Positions 62,082-64,000 of a stretch of DNA of 64,000 nucleotides are shown one piece after another. Below the pieces are notes generated by a model. The model was not told the DNA's origin. It saw only the letters and a list, made by a program, of their open reading frames with translations, and searched no databases. This DNA is from Sphingomonas sp. Leaf67 (lineage in GTDB: Bacteria > Pseudomonadota > Alphaproteobacteria > Sphingomonadales > Sphingomonadaceae), in assembly GCF_001421965.1 (NCBI RefSeq), contig NZ_LMLP01000001.1:186001-250000 (forward strand). Direction: 5' to 3'. Made by a program: the position numbers and the translations under genes. Positions within the stretch are counted from its first letter, which is position 1, and each line of letters starts with the position of its first letter.

Positions 62082-64000
62082 ATGACCGCCCACCCGTTCC
62101 ATTCGATCCATACTCATGGCCTGCTCCGCGTGGGGGCCTGCACCCCGCTGGCGAGCGTGGGCGATCCCGCCGCCAACGGCCGCGCCGCGATCGTGCTGGC
62201 GCAAGAGGGGCATGCGGCCGGGGCCGACCTGCTGGTCTTTCCCGAACTGAACCTCACCTCCTATGCGATCGACGACCTGCATCTGCAGGACGCGCTGTGC
62301 GACGCGACCGAGGCGGCGCTGGCGGCGGTGGTCGCGGCGAGTGCCGACCTGCGCCCGGCGCTGCTGCTCGGCGCGGCCCTGCGGCGCAACGGGCGGCTGT
62401 ATAATTGCGCGGTCGCGGTGGCGCGCGGACGCATATTGGGGGTGGTGCCCAAGACCTATCTGCCCAACTACCGCGAATATTACGAGAAACGCTGGTTCGC
62501 ACCCGGCGCCGGGCTGACCGGATTGACGATGCGCGTCGCCGGACAGGACGTGCCGTTCGGTACCGACCTGATCTTCGCCGCCGATGACCTGCCGGATTTC
62601 GTCTTCCATGCCGAGATTTGCGAGGATTTCTGGTCCCCCCTGCCCCCGTCGACGGCGGGCGCGCTGGCCGGGGCGCTGGTGCTGTGCAACCTGTCGGCGT
62701 CGAACATCGTCATCGGCAAGGCGCGCGACCGCGAGATGCTGTGCGCGTCGCAATCGGCGCGGACCATGTCGGCCTATGTCTATTCGGCGGCGGGCATGGG
62801 GGAGAGCACGACCGACCTGTCATGGGACGGACAGGGCACGATCCATGAACTGGGCGAGTTGCTGGTCGCCTCCGACCGGTTCGATCGGTCGGCGGGCATC
62901 GTCTATGCCGATGTCGATCTGGAACGGTTGCGGCTGGAGCGGATGCGGACCGGCACGTTCAACGACTGCGCCACCGCCAGCGGCCATCCCGAAACCCGGT
63001 TCCGCCGGATCGGGTTCGACCATGCGCCAGCCCATGAGGATATCGGCCTGCTGCGCCCGGTCCGTCGCTATCCGTTCGTGCCGAACACCCCCGAGCGGCT
63101 CGACGACGATTGTTACGAGGCGTTCAACATCCAGGTTGAGGGGCTGCGCCAACGGCTGGTCGCGTCGGGTACGAAGCGGCTGGTGATCGGCGTATCGGGT
63201 GGGCTGGATTCGACCTATGCGCTGATCGTCGCGGCCAAGGCGTTCGACCGTCTGGAGCGGCCGCGCACCGACATTCTCGGCTTCACCATGCCGGGCTTTG
63301 CGACCGGCGAGACGACCAGAAGCAATGCGTGGACGCTTATGCGCGCGCTGGGCATCAACGGCGACGAGATCGACATCCGCCCGGCCGCGCAGCAGATGCT
63401 GGCCGATATGAACCACCCCTTTGCGAAGGGCGAGCCGGTCTATGACGTGACGTTCGAGAATGTGCAGGCCGGCCTGCGCACCGATTATCTGTTCCGGTTG
63501 GCGAACCAGCGCGAGGGACTGGTGCTGGGCACCGGCGACCTGTCCGAGCTGGCGCTGGGGTGGTGTACCTATGGCGTCGGCGATCATATGAGCCATTATG
63601 GCGTGAATGCCGGCGTGCCGAAGACGCTGATCCAGTATCTGATCCGCTGGGCGATCCGCACCGACCAGTTCGATGCCGATACCGATGCGGTGCTCGACGC
63701 GATCCTGAATACCGAGATATCGCCCGAACTGGTGCCGGCGGATTCGTCGGGCAGGATGCAGAGCACCGAGGACCGGGTCGGCCCCTATGCGCTGAACGAT
63801 TTCTTCCTGCATCATGTCGTGCGCTTCGGGATGCGGCCGTCGAAGATCGCCTTCCTGTGCTGGCATGCGTGGCGCGATGCGGCGGCGGGTCGCTGGCCGA
63901 TCGACTTTCCGGAGGATGCGAAGGGCAGCTACGACCTGCCGACGATCGCGGCATGGCTGGAGAAGTTCCTGTGGCGGTTCTTCCAGACCAGCCAGTTCAA
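62082..64000 (+). CDS. nadE: glutamine-dependent NAD+ synthetase (5' part)
   Basis: NadE amidates deamido-NAD using ammonia from glutamine. 639 codons are visible before the window ends. The N-terminal nitrilase-type glutaminase has Glu55 (LLVFPELNLTSY), a Lys in VPKTYLPNYREYYEKRWF and the catalytic Cys in FHAEICEDFWSP. The synthetase part has the ATP loop VIGVSGGLDSTYALIVA and later VLGTGDLSELALGWCTYGVG then DHMSHYGVNAGVPKTL. The length fits the roughly 680-aa two-domain enzymes. The ATG lies 42 bases after the YkuD_2 gene. Confidence 0.95.
   Translation, partial: MTAHPFHSIHTHGLLRVGACTPLASVGDPAANGRAAIVLAQEGHAAGADLLVFPELNLTSYAIDDLHLQDALCDATEAALAAVVAASADLRPALLLGAALRRNGRLYNCAVAVARGRILGVVPKTYLPNYREYYEKRWFAPGAGLTGLTMRVAGQDVPFGTDLIFAADDLPDFVFHAEICEDFWSPLPPSTAGALAGALVLCNLSASNIVIGKARDREMLCASQSARTMSAYVYSAAGMGESTTDLSWDGQGTIHELGELLVASDRFDRSAGIVYADVDLERLRLERMRTGTFNDCATASGHPETRFRRIGFDHAPAHEDIGLLRPVRRYPFVPNTPERLDDDCYEAFNIQVEGLRQRLVASGTKRLVIGVSGGLDSTYALIVAAKAFDRLERPRTDILGFTMPGFATGETTRSNAWTLMRALGINGDEIDIRPAAQQMLADMNHPFAKGEPVYDVTFENVQAGLRTDYLFRLANQREGLVLGTGDLSELALGWCTYGVGDHMSHYGVNAGVPKTLIQYLIRWAIRTDQFDADTDAVLDAILNTEISPELVPADSSGRMQSTEDRVGPYALNDFFLHHVVRFGMRPSKIAFLCWHAWRDAAAGRWPIDFPEDAKGSYDLPTIAAWLEKFLWRFFQTSQF

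Noticed and set aside
61155..62753. Long N-terminal extension of the YkuD gene
   Set aside because: It would be antisense to nadE and the second transpeptidase. The GTG at 61154 starts a proper signal peptide.

Overview
The window is a high-GC chromosomal segment that looks like a sphingomonad (Sphingomonas or a close relative, Alphaproteobacteria). The reasons are the alphaproteobacterial SOS box in front of lexA, the trpGDC-moaC-moeA-lexA and comF-grx-nitrilase-DUF1178 gene orders, a SWIB-domain protein, Flp pilins, a TonB receptor of sphingomonad type, and GH67/GH10 xylan genes with a LacI-type operator. No phage, insertion sequence or CRISPR array was seen. Genes are tightly packed, with many 4-base ATGA stop/start overlaps.

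Layout. 1-7.3 kb: the end of miaA, then branched-chain amino acid synthesis (ilvB, ilvN, ilvC), a YceI protein, a BLUF blue-light sensor and leuA. 7.6-12.8 kb: SWIB protein, TonB receptor, folE, a lipoprotein, tRNA-Arg(CCT) and an unknown 149-aa protein. 12.8-16.3 kb: the reverse-strand comF-grxC-nitrilase-DUF1178 operon, a divergent NDUFAF5/BioC-like methyltransferase and a MutT hydrolase. 16.4-16.9 kb: two Flp pilins closed by a strong terminator. 16.9-20.7 kb: a reverse-strand operon of a 45-aa membrane peptide, a 598-aa exported protein, a XerD-type recombinase and accA. 20.8-24.3 kb: aroK-aroB-DUF2256, a membrane diguanylate cyclase and a small secreted protein. 24.4-29.5 kb: trpG-trpD-trpC-moaC, a repeat-filled gap, moeA and lexA. 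29.6-34.1 kb: alpha-glucuronidase and xylanase, divergent, plus a nucleotidyltransferase-like protein. 34.2-41.8 kb: tamB-tamA and a YihY membrane protein. 41.8-45.6 kb: a MarR regulator, a two-gene GntA-like/DUF1989 operon, a prepilin peptidase and a thiolase. 45.7-49.3 kb: a YdeP/FdhF molybdoenzyme with fdhD and mobA. 49.3-59.7 kb: a chemosensory cluster. 59.7-64 kb: a COG3650-like lipoprotein, two different L,D-transpeptidases and nadE, which runs off the right edge.

Two parts deserve most attention. The chemosensory cluster (CheW, CheR-TPR, CheW, MCP, CheA-REC, CheB) has the parts list of the Pseudomonas Wsp system, but no diguanylate cyclase follows. Two multi-domain hybrid histidine kinases sit there instead, joined by 1-base overlaps. 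The GntA-like/DUF1989 pair joins a family containing a guanidino N-hydroxylase to a family containing carboxyguanidine deiminase subunits, and may be a compact pathway for N-oxidised guanidine compounds. The molybdenum cofactor genes in two places (moaC and moeA; fdhD and mobA) fit the supply of the YdeP-type enzyme encoded here.

All calls were made by reading the sequence. Functions rest on recognised motifs and gene order, not on database searches.
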